Shown one piece after another: positions 1 to 6,907 of a stretch of DNA of 64,000 nucleotides. Within the stretch, counting starts at the first letter, position 1. The number at the start of each line of letters is the position of its first letter. This DNA comes from Symsagittifera roscoffensis (lineage: Eukaryota; Xenacoelomorpha; Acoela; Convolutidae), in assembly GCF_963678635.1 (NCBI RefSeq), contig NC_087064.1, positions 68,312,025-68,376,024 of the forward strand, written 5' to 3'. The translations under genes and the position numbers were made by a program. The notes below the pieces were generated by a model. It was not told the DNA's origin. It was given only the letters and a program-made list of their open reading frames with translations, and ran no database searches.

Positions 1-577
1 TACTTTTCAGCGATCGAATGTTTCTTTCGGCAAACGCTGATTTTTTTTCACTGTGAGTATTGTATTTGATGATTTCTCGTTTAGTATATAACTTTTCGAA
101 CTCTCCTTTAAACTCGGTGCCTTTGTCAACCCAAACTTTTTTTGGTTGTTTTGTTTTGATCATTTTTTTGAAAGCTTCGGTTGTTTCCTTAGCATATTTG
201 GTCTTCAGGGGTTCCACTCGTAAGTAGCGAGAGAGACAATCGACAGCAACTAACAAATATCGTACCCCTCGGTTATATTTAGCCAATTTATCAACATAAG
301 CCAAGTCAAGAGACCAAATTTCGTTGATATCGTTAACAATCACTTTTAGCCGAGGATATGTTTTACGAAACAATCCATACTTTGTATGTGATGATTGAGA
401 TCTCAGAAATTTTTTAACTTTTTTTGGTGAGAGTTGACTAGCATTTGTTAAATTTTTAATGCTACCAAATGCAGCTGGACCTTTCGTGTAGAGTAATTTG
501 AGTTTCTTTTCTTCACTGATAGTAGGATTTCCATTCTTTTGTTGACGTCGTCGCAAACGATTCTTTACTGCTTTCAT
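1..577 (-). CDS. Retroviral-type integrase of a Polinton/Maverick-like element (3' end outside window)
   Basis: This is a DDE integrase that would insert the element DNA into the host genome. The reading frame from the ATG at 577 is open to base 1, so at least 192 residues are present and the C-terminus lies outside the window. The rve core is clear: the first catalytic Asp is in WSLDLAYVD (residue 91), followed by LLVAVDCLSRYL, the second Asp in WVDKGTEF (residue 151), and the Glu in AFAERN (residue 184). The D-to-E spacing is about 33. An N-terminal SPKKVKKFL stretch resembles the zinc-free helical lead found in Polinton integrases. It is the last visible gene of a leftward-transcribed cluster. 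Its ATG lies inside the preceding ORF, which ends at 513 in another frame. The family call is secure; assignment to Polinton rather than another rve element depends on the ATPase and polymerase next door. Confidence 0.9.
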   Translation of the reverse strand, partial: MKAVKNRLRRRQQKNGNPTISEEKKLKLLYTKGPAAFGSIKNLTNASQLSPKKVKKFLRSQSSHTKYGLFRKTYPRLKVIVNDINEIWSLDLAYVDKLAKYNRGVRYLLVAVDCLSRYLRVEPLKTKYAKETTEAFKKMIKTKQPKKVWVDKGTEFKGEFEKLYTKREIIKYNTHSEKKSAFAERNIRSLKS

Positions 578-1457
578 AGTTTTTATCATCGTCGTCATCG
601 TCGTCGTTGGTGGTGGGGAAAAATTCTTTTTTCTGGGTTTTTCTTTTGTCGGATTGCTTGGTTTTGGGTTTGAGAGTTGTCGATCGAGTCTTCGAAGAGG
701 AGGGTTTAGATCTCTTCGAGTACTCAGTTGTCGGGTTGTCGTCGGAGACGAAGGAGGAAGAAGTTGAGGGCTTAGCTGCTTCGCTCTTAAGCGAGCGGAG
801 AATCTGTTTGGCATAAGTGTTGGACACTAAGCTAGGATCAAGATTCAGTTCTTTCAAAATTTGTGGATAGAAAACACCCTCAAGTTTTTTTGTGTTTTGC
901 TGTGTATCGTACAAAAAAGATTCAATTTTAACGAGTGTTGGTTTTCCTTGAATCAAAACATATCCGTCAACGTCTAAAGTCAAGGATTCAACTTTGAACA
1001 ACTGCTTTAGCACGATGTTTGCCCTTTCCAATTTATTAGCTTCCAATAGCTCTTGAATGGATTCCATAACCTTTCGAAACACTTCAGCGGTTTTTCCATT
1101 ACTTTTTTCATCGTTTTTTTCTGTTCTCTTTGAGCTTGTCTGCTGCAGTGAATTGTATGATTCAAAATTTTTTTCTGCTTCATCATCACCATCATAACTG
1201 AAATTAGTAAGTGCAGATAAATTTCTTTTTCGAAGATTTGGTACTACATTATTAGGGGTTAAAGGAATAGGAGATGTTGGGTTTAATGGTGGTGGAGAGT
1301 CACGGCTGATATTTCGTTCTCGAAATCGTTGTATGTAATTGAGTTGAGATGATTTGTCGTTAATTAATGGATTATGAAGGATTTGAGATTGTGGTGCAGT
1401 TTTTTCATCTGGAGCATATGTTTTTCGAGGAATGAGGATGAATTCTTCAGCATACAT
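513..1457 (-). CDS. Uncharacterised protein encoded just upstream of the integrase
   Basis: This is a 314-residue hydrophilic protein with no assigned function. The N-terminal 110 residues are Pro/Ser/Asn-rich and probably disordered. A more structured segment at about residues 125-220 includes VLKQLFKVESLTLDVDGYV, GKPTLVKIESFLYD and an ILKELNLDPSLVSN-like helix. The tail is Ser/Thr/Lys-rich with a run of seven Asp before the stop. The middle segment recalls a domain common in invertebrate Polinton-like elements, in which a short strand, a 'GK' turn and an LV..ES helix follow one another; this match is from memory of family features and is not proven. It starts 10 nt after the stop of the gene at 1468 and overlaps the integrase start by 65 nt in a different frame, so coupled translation or frameshifting is possible. 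Confidence 0.7.
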   Translation of the reverse strand: MYAEEFILIPRKTYAPDEKTAPQSQILHNPLINDKSSQLNYIQRFRERNISRDSPPPLNPTSPIPLTPNNVVPNLRKRNLSALTNFSYDGDDEAEKNFESYNSLQQTSSKRTEKNDEKSNGKTAEVFRKVMESIQELLEANKLERANIVLKQLFKVESLTLDVDGYVLIQGKPTLVKIESFLYDTQQNTKKLEGVFYPQILKELNLDPSLVSNTYAKQILRSLKSEAAKPSTSSSFVSDDNPTTEYSKRSKPSSSKTRSTTLKPKTKQSDKRKTQKKEFFPTTNDDDDDDDKNYESSKESFATTSTKEWKSYYQ

Positions 1458-1467
1458 GCCTGAGGTT

Positions 1468-1764
1468 CTAGTTTTTCAGGTAAATGTAACACGATTCTCC
1501 GATTGATTTAACCAGTGAAATATTGTTTGCCAAAACTTTTCGTTTTTCTCGGATACTAAACTTAGGGTCAACAATTTTTCCAAATGGTATTTTCTTACTC
1601 TCGATGAAACTTTTGTTAGCTGGAACATGTCCCAGAAAAACATTCACAAAACAATCGCAAAGAAATCTAATAAAATTTGAATCAGCTCCTGTCAAAATTG
1701 ATCTACAATGGCGACTATTGAGCATTTGCTTCAATATACATAATTCTTTCTCTTTCATTTTCAA
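1468..1764 (-). CDS. Small basic Polinton-associated protein of unknown function
   Basis: This 98-residue protein contains an RSILTGAD stretch, LCDCFVNVFLGHVP, a Lys-rich linker and an IREKRKVLANN stretch near the C-terminus. The order 'Leu/Cys helix, N-x-F-x-G-x-VP, basic linker, KR-x-x-L' resembles a short basic protein that recurs in invertebrate Polinton-like and related viral elements. I recognise the pattern but not a proven role; a virion core or capsid-associated role would be inference. The ATG at 1764 lies inside the C-terminal end of the ATPase gene (50-nt overlap), and the stop is 10 nt before the next ORF, so the cluster is packed as in a DNA virus. A start at the internal Met-14 (before LNSRHC) is also possible. 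Confidence 0.6.
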   Translation of the reverse strand: MKMKEKELCILKQMLNSRHCRSILTGADSNFIRFLCDCFVNVFLGHVPANKSFIESKKIPFGKIVDPKFSIREKRKVLANNISLVKSIGESCYIYLKN

Positions 1765-2407
1765 GAGATGTGATAACTGCTTTTGAGGATGGTAAATAGA
1801 AAATGGTTGGTGATGGTGGAACTATGTTTGACAAATAACGAAGACATTCTGAAGTTTTGGGATCCAAGTCTATCAACAGATGACCGAAATCTTCTTTCGT
1901 TGCCAACTGATACGCATGACGGAGGAATTTTGCATTATTCAACTGTCTGCCTAAATAATCAATTTGTTGAATGTCTCGAGGTGATTTGAACAAAATTAAG
2001 TGAGTTGTATTCAAATCTATTGTACGTGATTGCTTACTTTGCTGAAATAAATTGTGCTTGACATAAATAACATGAACATTTTTATGTCGGCCTGCTGTAG
2101 CTAATTTAACAAAATCTTTTTCATTAAAAATTTCTTCACAGGTATCATCAAAGACAATCATACAATCCCGTAAGTTATTAACAATTTCAAAGCTGGACAA
2201 TTTTATAAATTCAATATCAAATTTGTTGTGAGAAACAAAGGAACGGTATTTGGGTTGATCGTGAAAATAAAAATAAAATATCTTGTTATATGATGGATAG
2301 AATGTACCTTTGAGAAACATTTGAAAAATTAAATCAGTTTTGCCAGATCCCGAGGGACCTGAAACGGACATAAACAGACGATCTTTTGTTGAAATGATCT
2401 TATTCAT
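1715..2407 (-). CDS. A32/FtsK-HerA-type genome-packaging ATPase
   Basis: This is a P-loop ATPase of the type that pumps DNA into capsids in Polintons and related viruses. The 230 residues contain Walker A GPSGSGKT at residues 17-24, Walker B MIVFDD at residues 83-88, a following AGRHKNVHVIYV strand, and NTTHLILFKSPRD at about residues 133-145, which is the sensor-like segment typical of this family. The length fits the usual 220-260. The ATG at 2407 was chosen because it places the P-loop near the N-terminus and begins 2 nt after the stop of the membrane-protein gene; a longer frame extends upstream to 2467 but would overlap that gene. The 3' end overlaps the next gene by 50 nt. The frame is intact with all key motifs present. 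Confidence 0.9.
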   Translation of the reverse strand: MNKIISTKDRLFMSVSGPSGSGKTDLIFQMFLKGTFYPSYNKIFYFYFHDQPKYRSFVSHNKFDIEFIKLSSFEIVNNLRDCMIVFDDTCEEIFNEKDFVKLATAGRHKNVHVIYVKHNLFQQSKQSRTIDLNTTHLILFKSPRDIQQIDYLGRQLNNAKFLRHAYQLATKEDFGHLLIDLDPKTSECLRYLSNIVPPSPTIFYLPSSKAVITSLENERERIMYIEANAQ

Positions 2408-2409
2408 TA

Positions 2410-2700
2410 TTATAACTTGGGATTGGGTAACATGTAACCAACTGTACTGGATAGTATTGAAAGCCAAATGGCAGTCTCGTCACAACTAATATTGTAAAAA
2501 GACAATTTTGAAATAGATAAAGAGAGCAAAATGAAAATGAAACAGACTTGTGTGAAAAAGACAACTTCTGCAGACGGAAGAGAAACAGAATTACAAAATT
2601 TCCAAGATCTGTTTTCGTGAGATAAAGACTGTTCGGCACCACCAATGTCTACAAAGTCGCAATCATTGTTCTCAACAGTGGTGGTTTCTTCAATTTCCAT
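2410..2700 (-). CDS. Small membrane protein of the Polinton-like element
   Basis: This is a 96-residue protein. The first 50 residues are acidic and polar, beginning MEIEETTTVENND. Next comes a hydrophobic segment containing FFTQVCFIFILLSLSIS that is long enough to span a membrane. A second hydrophobic stretch, ETAIWLSILSSTVGYMLP, then ends in NPKL. The ending 'W-(L/I)-S-(L/I)-L-S-S-x-x-G-Y-x-L-P-N-P-K' is a signature I associate with a small membrane protein found beside the ATPase in invertebrate Polinton-like elements; this is recall, not a search. The start overlaps the upstream ORF by 11 nt and the stop is 2 nt before the ATPase ATG, so the three genes are packed together. Function is unknown; a virion membrane or entry-associated role is speculation. 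Confidence 0.65.
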   Translation of the reverse strand: MEIEETTTVENNDCDFVDIGGAEQSLSHENRSWKFCNSVSLPSAEVVFFTQVCFIFILLSLSISKLSFYNISCDETAIWLSILSSTVGYMLPNPKL

Positions 2701-2986
2701 GTTTACTGGAAGACTTTTTTTGCTTATTTGTATCAAGGTTGATAGTTACAACTGCATACCAATCGCCTTTTTTTCTCTCTGATCTATTGCCGTTTGGTTT
2801 GTATTTTATTATATATCTTGCTATGTTTTTGTCTGTCAGAAGTATCCGAACAATTTTTTCTACGTTTCCGGTACTGATTTCGTCTAATAACTCTTTTGGT
2901 AAATTCTCACCTGTTAAACTCAGATTTTGTGTGTTTTCTTTTGGCAAAAATATTTTTTTGAAATTTTGAATTTTCAAACACGACAT
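2690..2986 (-). CDS. Element protein, paralogue A (unknown function)
   Basis: This 98-residue protein is not recognised. It has a central segment with LPKELLDEI, GNVEKIVRILL, then ARYIIKYKPNGN and a basic end (KKSSSKHGN). The same order of blocks appears in the gene immediately upstream (3085-3384), which suggests a tandem duplication: both have LP-x-EL, NVE-x-I, an aliphatic strand ending in K-(Y/F)-K-x-N-x-N, and a start of the form MS-x-L. The C-terminus overlaps the membrane-protein start by 11 nt. The charged single-domain layout suggests a soluble protein. No catalytic motif is visible. Confidence 0.6.
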   Translation of the reverse strand: MSCLKIQNFKKIFLPKENTQNLSLTGENLPKELLDEISTGNVEKIVRILLTDKNIARYIIKYKPNGNRSERKKGDWYAVVTINLDTNKQKKSSSKHGN

Positions 2987-3084
2987 GTTAGCAACTAGTA
3001 ATCACACAAGATCAAAAGAAAATGAAGACAATCAATAAATATATTTATTATGATTCACAAAACTTGGTATACGTAAGTGATTCG

Positions 3085-3384
3085 TCATTTCGGTTCAACA
3101 GGCAAATCAACTCCTCGTTCAATGAAGAAAAACTCATATTTTGTGAATTTGTCATGGTTACAATTAGATTTGAACTTTACAACAAAATGAGCAGCAACTC
3201 TGATAGTGGCTTGAACTAAATGTATTTCCTCTACGTTATCAGTTTTGACTAATTCTTTCAGTTCAGCTGGAAGCTGATGGTCATGCAAATGGATTTGTCT
3301 TCTCTCTCCCAGCTGAGGTTGCAGCCCTTCCAGGTTGAGATTGAACAACGGAATTGACTGGCGAAATTCCTGGAGTCTGGACAT
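3085..3384 (-). CDS. Element protein, paralogue B (unknown function)
   Basis: This 99-residue protein starts at the ATG at 3384; an in-frame ATG at 3405 is also possible. The MSRL start was preferred because the neighbouring paralogue begins MSCL. The order LPAELKELV, DNVEEIHLV, then AAHFVVKFKSNCNHD matches the blocks of the gene at 2690-2986. An extra 15-20 residues near the N-terminus (LNLEGLQPQLGERRQ) are not shared. No catalytic motif or membrane segment is visible. It follows 175 nt after the stop of the DxE-motif gene upstream and is 98 nt from the paralogue downstream. Confidence 0.6.
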   Translation of the reverse strand: MSRLQEFRQSIPLFNLNLEGLQPQLGERRQIHLHDHQLPAELKELVKTDNVEEIHLVQATIRVAAHFVVKFKSNCNHDKFTKYEFFFIERGVDLPVEPK

Positions 3385-3560
3385 TGTACAGGTGAAAGTA
3401 GTCAAGAACTGTAAAAAATTTCCGTAAATTGTCGATTTCGATATCGTTCACTGTAATTTGTTCGAGTTTTTGCAGGAGAGGTTTTCCTCGACAATCTTAT
3501 ATGCCTGTCCGCGTAAGAGTAATTTTAATTCTTGGTGTTGAATTGTTTTCAGGACTCTGA

Positions 3561-4118
3561 TTAGTCATTGAAGCGTAAACCAACAAATTTGGAGATAAGG
3601 TTGTTTGCATCATTGGACAGTTCATTTTGTAACCAATCGAAAAAAACTTTGGATTTTCTACGGGTACAATGCTTTAATAATTGATGTGAGGGAAGTAAAT
3701 GAGAATGTCGTTTGCAAATATGTTTTTCTTGACCCAATAACTGTTCAATCTTTGGGCAGGCAAAATCTTCCAAATTTGTCACGGGTAATTTCAAGTATTC
3801 AGCTAATAAAACAAACTTTTGTGTACCTTTAGCAAAAAAATGGGAATTTGGGTTCCTCAAACGAATGCTATCAAAAATTTGATCCAAGTATGAGTAAGGG
3901 TATTCACCTTCGTCCCAACGAAGCCCGTGTAGAAATTTAGATACCCAATTGTACGCTTTTTTCTCTTCTTTTGATAAATTGTTGAATTGGACTGGTGGCA
4001 GAAAATGAATTGTATCAATTGTATTAGCAGAGCAAACGGAAAGTTCCTTTATGATCAAAGGTTTCTTGCCACATTTAAATCCCTCAATATCTAAAATAAT
4101 GAGATGATTGAAAAACAA
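3561..4118 (-). CDS. Uncharacterised protein with N-terminal DxEGF motif and C-terminal Cys/His cluster
   Basis: This 185-residue protein begins with a hydrophobic strand leading into LDIEGF (Asp-10, Glu-12), followed by KKPLIIKEL. A central LHGLRWDEGEYPY segment lies at about residues 63-75, HFFAKG at 93-98, and a C-terminal metal-binding-like cluster has C121, C135, H138, H140, H145, H150 and C151. The DxE on a first strand followed by a basic second strand is how DEDD-type exonucleases begin, but I cannot confirm the remaining Asp residues, so a nuclease fold is only a suggestion. Similar 'D-(I/L)-E/Q-G-F ... KEL ... HGL-x-W ... C..H' proteins recur in invertebrate transposon-rich genomes in my recollection. 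It lies in the leftward cluster, 40 nt after the next gene upstream. Confidence 0.6.
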   Translation of the reverse strand: MFFNHLIILDIEGFKCGKKPLIIKELSVCSANTIDTIHFLPPVQFNNLSKEEKKAYNWVSKFLHGLRWDEGEYPYSYLDQIFDSIRLRNPNSHFFAKGTQKFVLLAEYLKLPVTNLEDFACPKIEQLLGQEKHICKRHSHLLPSHQLLKHCTRRKSKVFFDWLQNELSNDANNLISKFVGLRFND

Positions 4119-4158
4119 TTTTTTTAGTTTTCTTTCTTTGGGTTAACATGACTTTCAC

Positions 4159-4566
4159 TCAACATTCCAACAAACGAAATAACTTTGGTTTGAATGCTTT
4201 AAGAAATAAGCAAAACGCAATACCTGTCACGTGACCCAGGTAACAGTTTTTTATTGGACAAGGCAAAACATATGTGTACCCAGGACCGGTATGATTTTTT
4301 TCTTGCAAATATCCCGCTGCGTCATGCAATATAGCATGTATTCTAAGAAATTTGAAATGTTTCAAGTGTTTGTCGAGCGACGAATTGTCTATTCCAATTA
4401 AACCACCATATGGTCTGTTTTTCAAAACAAAATCCAAATTAATATCAGCATCCAAATACAAACAAGTGGCTAAAAAATACTGAAATCTGACTGATTTGTC
4501 TGGATATTGTGATTTTAAGTCTATAAAAATTTCATGAATGAGTTTTAAATCGAAAGTTGAAATCAT
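4159..4566 (-). CDS. Uncharacterised protein with HDAAGYL and GPGYTY motifs
   Basis: This is a 135-residue protein from the ATG at 4566, with an alternative in-frame ATG at 4581. It has a helical N-terminal half and a distinctive C-terminal half: HDAAGYL at residues 81-87, GPGYTYVLP at 94-102, LGH at 110-112, then TGIAFC and a Phe/Leu/Lys tail. The HD and GPGY pieces superficially recall the HD-x-A-Y and GPGN parts of parvoviral phospholipase A2 domains, but they are in the opposite order, so that relationship is not claimed. No membrane segment or signal peptide is clear. It starts 47 nt after the stop of the 262-residue gene upstream. Function is unknown. Confidence 0.55.
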   Translation of the reverse strand: MISTFDLKLIHEIFIDLKSQYPDKSVRFQYFLATCLYLDADINLDFVLKNRPYGGLIGIDNSSLDKHLKHFKFLRIHAILHDAAGYLQEKNHTGPGYTYVLPCPIKNCYLGHVTGIAFCLFLKAFKPKLFRLLEC

Positions 4567-4613
4567 GTTTACTGAACTCAATATAATAAAAATGGAATAA
4601 TGAAAAGTATCAA

Positions 4614-5402
4614 TTAAAACTTAACTTTCTCTTCAACAATAAATTTCACAAATAGCACATCAGTATCTACATCAAGTTTTCCATATCCACTTGTCAAAAT
4701 ATCCATTATTTTGCAAAAAGTGGCAGAATGGGGGCCATTAATTAAACTTTCAAATCTTTTCAAAATTTCTGTATTCATCTCATCTGTTTGAACATGTCTG
4801 CTTTCTGTATGTTTCTTTGAAACTGAAGTCGAAATTCTTACGGATTTGTTTGACGTCGACGATGCAGCAGGCGTAACTGTATTATCAATTCGTTTCTGTC
4901 CCCCAACGGCCGGAGATTTCTTGCAAACGTTTTGATTTGGTGAAGTTTGTTTGTTAGATGATGTTGCAGAAAGCAATAAATTGGGTAAACGTTTTTTGAT
5001 TGCAGTGAAATCTAACAAATCGAGATTGGCTGCAACAGGTTGTGCTGAATAAGTGAGAGCTAGTTTAAGCTTGTCAAATAACTCACCGTTTCCTTTGACA
5101 TCTTTAGCAGGAGAAACTAAGCGTTTGAAGCAAGTGAAAATACAAGGAACACTGAAACATTTTTGGGACGGAAAAAATTGGTTTAATTGTTCCTCTGAAT
5201 CTACTTGAATCAATATATGGTAATGAATTTTTTTTTCATTCTCGACTGAAAAAGGGCAATATTCAGATTTGAAGTGGCTTCCAAAAGCATAATTTTTAAA
5301 AGTAGATAAATTAGGAATTTTTTCAGTGATAACAAATTTGAAATTTGGTTGAAATTTTTTGAAATAATCAGGTAACACAACTTCAAACATAGCTTCTGCC
5401 AT
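4614..5402 (-). CDS. Uncharacterised 262-residue protein with an HYH motif
   Basis: This protein has an ordered N-terminal half (residues 1-135) and a Ser/Thr/Lys-rich linker (about 140-205). A shorter C-terminal helical domain with SATFCKIMDILTSGYG lies at about 225-240. In the N-terminal half, KKIHYHILIQV at about residues 58-68 looks like the His-hydrophobic-His strand of HUH rolling-circle nucleases, after a strand that could carry motif I. I do not see a convincing downstream Tyr-x-x-x-Lys nuclease motif, so the HUH idea is weak. A role in element replication or transcription would be inference from position: it lies 14 nt downstream of the PC4-like ssDNA-binding gene and is encoded opposite to the polymerase. 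The start at 5402 is supported by tight spacing. Confidence 0.6.
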   Translation of the reverse strand: MAEAMFEVVLPDYFKKFQPNFKFVITEKIPNLSTFKNYAFGSHFKSEYCPFSVENEKKIHYHILIQVDSEEQLNQFFPSQKCFSVPCIFTCFKRLVSPAKDVKGNGELFDKLKLALTYSAQPVAANLDLLDFTAIKKRLPNLLLSATSSNKQTSPNQNVCKKSPAVGGQKRIDNTVTPAASSTSNKSVRISTSVSKKHTESRHVQTDEMNTEILKRFESLINGPHSATFCKIMDILTSGYGKLDVDTDVLFVKFIVEEKVKF

Positions 5403-5416
5403 TTTGTAAAGGAAAA

Positions 5417-5788
5417 TTAATTCGAGTCGGGCTTGAAATCGTTTGTGTTCGAGGAAAGTTGAGATTTCCTGGCTCGTTTACAGTTAGATTGTGGTTTGTC
5501 TTTGTTTTCAACAGTATCAGAAATTTCACTTGTTTGCGCTCGGATTGACTTTCCCGACTTTAGTAATTTTGAAAATTCTTCGCTGCTTAAGGAAAGTCTT
5601 TGTACACATTCAAATTCAGCGCCTTCAGTTGCTTTTTTGAAAACTTTCAGGAATACATAAGTTCCAGTTTGGTCATATGTTTTCAATGTAGCACGCACTA
5701 GTCTTTTACTGTTTTCCGAAATATCGAAATAGAAATCGCCAAAATCTTTATCTGCATTTGCTGTGGTGCTTGTTTTGGTTTTATTCAT
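5417..5788 (-). CDS. PC4-like single-stranded-DNA-binding protein
   Basis: This 123-residue protein has a compact beta-strand-rich domain at about residues 15-80: FGDFYFDIS, SKRLVRATLKTYD, GTYVFLKVFKK, then RLSLSSEEFSKLLKSG. Strands followed by a 'sLs-x-EEF-x-x-L' helix are the layout of the transcription coactivator PC4/p15 fold, which binds single-stranded DNA. The tail is Lys/Arg/Ser-rich. In a protein-primed, strand-displacing replication system such a protein could coat displaced strands; that is inference. It is the first gene of the leftward cluster, with a 14-nt gap to the next ORF, and faces a divergent gene across about 480 nt that should hold both promoters. The fold assignment is by pattern only. 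Confidence 0.55.
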   Translation of the reverse strand: MNKTKTSTTANADKDFGDFYFDISENSKRLVRATLKTYDQTGTYVFLKVFKKATEGAEFECVQRLSLSSEEFSKLLKSGKSIRAQTSEISDTVENKDKPQSNCKRARKSQLSSNTNDFKPDSN

Positions 5789-6271
5789 TGTAACGAGTAA
5801 ATTTTCAAAGTAACTTGATTCAAAACTGAATAGAAAGAAATGAATGGTTCCGATTGATTGTATATGTCTGCAAAAGAAAGCGTTGTATCTATTTTAATTT
5901 ATATACACATGTACTTTATATCGCAAAGATATTGGATTGCAATTTAGTTCAAATGGATAAGTATTTTGTGCATGTACAACTGATAAGAATTTTAATGGGT
6001 GTTAAAGGTCACAATGTTTAAACGTTATTTTTGATACAAGCTATTTGTTTGAATGCAATTTAGATAAACATAGAATACCACGCAAGGTAACATAAATATT
6101 TTACACGCCCTCCCTTATTAAACTGATTAAAAACTACATAGGAGGTCTTGAAATTTCTAATTTTAGAAGAACCAATCCCTATTTTAATCTCTTGAGGCGT
6201 TTTCACAATTCATTTCAGTTTCATTTCTCTCCGCGTTACGTTTGTCATTTTCTTCCAACTTTTCTTCAAAA
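5789..6271. promoter_or_regulatory. Divergent intergenic region of the element
   Basis: About 480 nt separate the first leftward gene (ATG at 5788) from the rightward gene (ATG at 6272). It is AT-rich and has no long ORF. Being the only divergent gap in the cluster, it should contain both promoters. TATA-like stretches occur (for example TTTATATAC near 5898-5906), but none can be assigned with confidence. Confidence 0.4.
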
Positions 6272-6907
6272 ATGCCTTGTTATATTATTGCCGGATATTC
6301 CAATCACGAAAGAACCATTTTTTATGAAACCGTTCACGGTAATTTTGTAGCAATAATTAACGAAGAAAAAAGTTTCAATTCTGATGAGTGGACTTGTACT
6401 CATCACGTTATGATTCCCAAAAATTTTTTACATTTATTCAGTAAACTTTCCTTAAAAATTTCAAAGAAAGACGAAGAACTGAATATAAAGTATTTGAGTT
6501 ACCCTACAAATTCTGGTAAATATACGGATCCTGACGAGCCTCTTGCTCTTCAGGTTGATATTTCAACTTTATCAAAACCAGTAAAAAAAATTTTGTATAA
6601 ATGCGATTGTGATGTTACTCCGATGTGTGAAAACCAGTTAGAATACTTTGAAGAAATTGAATTTTTTGATCGTTTATGGGGAATGGAACAGATTGAATCA
6701 CCATCAGTAGTTACCCCGAAAGCTGATCCTTCCCCTGTAGTATCACCATGGCTTGACGAACCGGGTTGCTCAACTCCAAAGCGTACCCCTGAGGCTACTG
6801 TGAGCAACCACATGGAAAACGTAACCCCTTCTCTCTGTCTAGCGCCAAAGAAAAAAAGGAAACTAACAACACTAGAGAAAGCGCAGGAGTATTTGGACCT
6901 TATATAA
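6272..6907 (+). CDS. Uncharacterised nuclear-type protein with SV40-like NLS
   Basis: This 211-residue protein starts at ATG 6272; the open frame begins slightly upstream without an ATG. The N-terminal 130 residues look folded, with alternating strands such as YIIAGYSNHERTIFYETV and NFVAIINEEKSF, and a KCDCDVTPMC Cys cluster at about residues 110-119. The linker is Pro/Ser/Thr-rich with repeated SPxVxP-like pieces. Near the C-terminus APKKKRKL (PKKKRK at 192-197) is a textbook monopartite nuclear localisation signal. It is transcribed rightward, away from the cluster and towards the polymerase. It could be an early regulatory protein of the element; this is speculation. No homologous family is recognised. 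Confidence 0.6.
   Translation: MPCYIIAGYSNHERTIFYETVHGNFVAIINEEKSFNSDEWTCTHHVMIPKNFLHLFSKLSLKISKKDEELNIKYLSYPTNSGKYTDPDEPLALQVDISTLSKPVKKILYKCDCDVTPMCENQLEYFEEIEFFDRLWGMEQIESPSVVTPKADPSPVVSPWLDEPGCSTPKRTPEATVSNHMENVTPSLCLAPKKKRKLTTLEKAQEYLDLI

Noticed and set aside
607-816. 69-codon plus-strand ORF
   Set aside because: Complement of the Asp/Ser/Lys-rich part of the gene at 513-1457; composition is that of a shadow frame.
4159-4566. Parvovirus-type phospholipase A2 domain
   Set aside because: The HD motif precedes GPGY, the reverse of the PLA2 order, and the calcium-loop context is absent.
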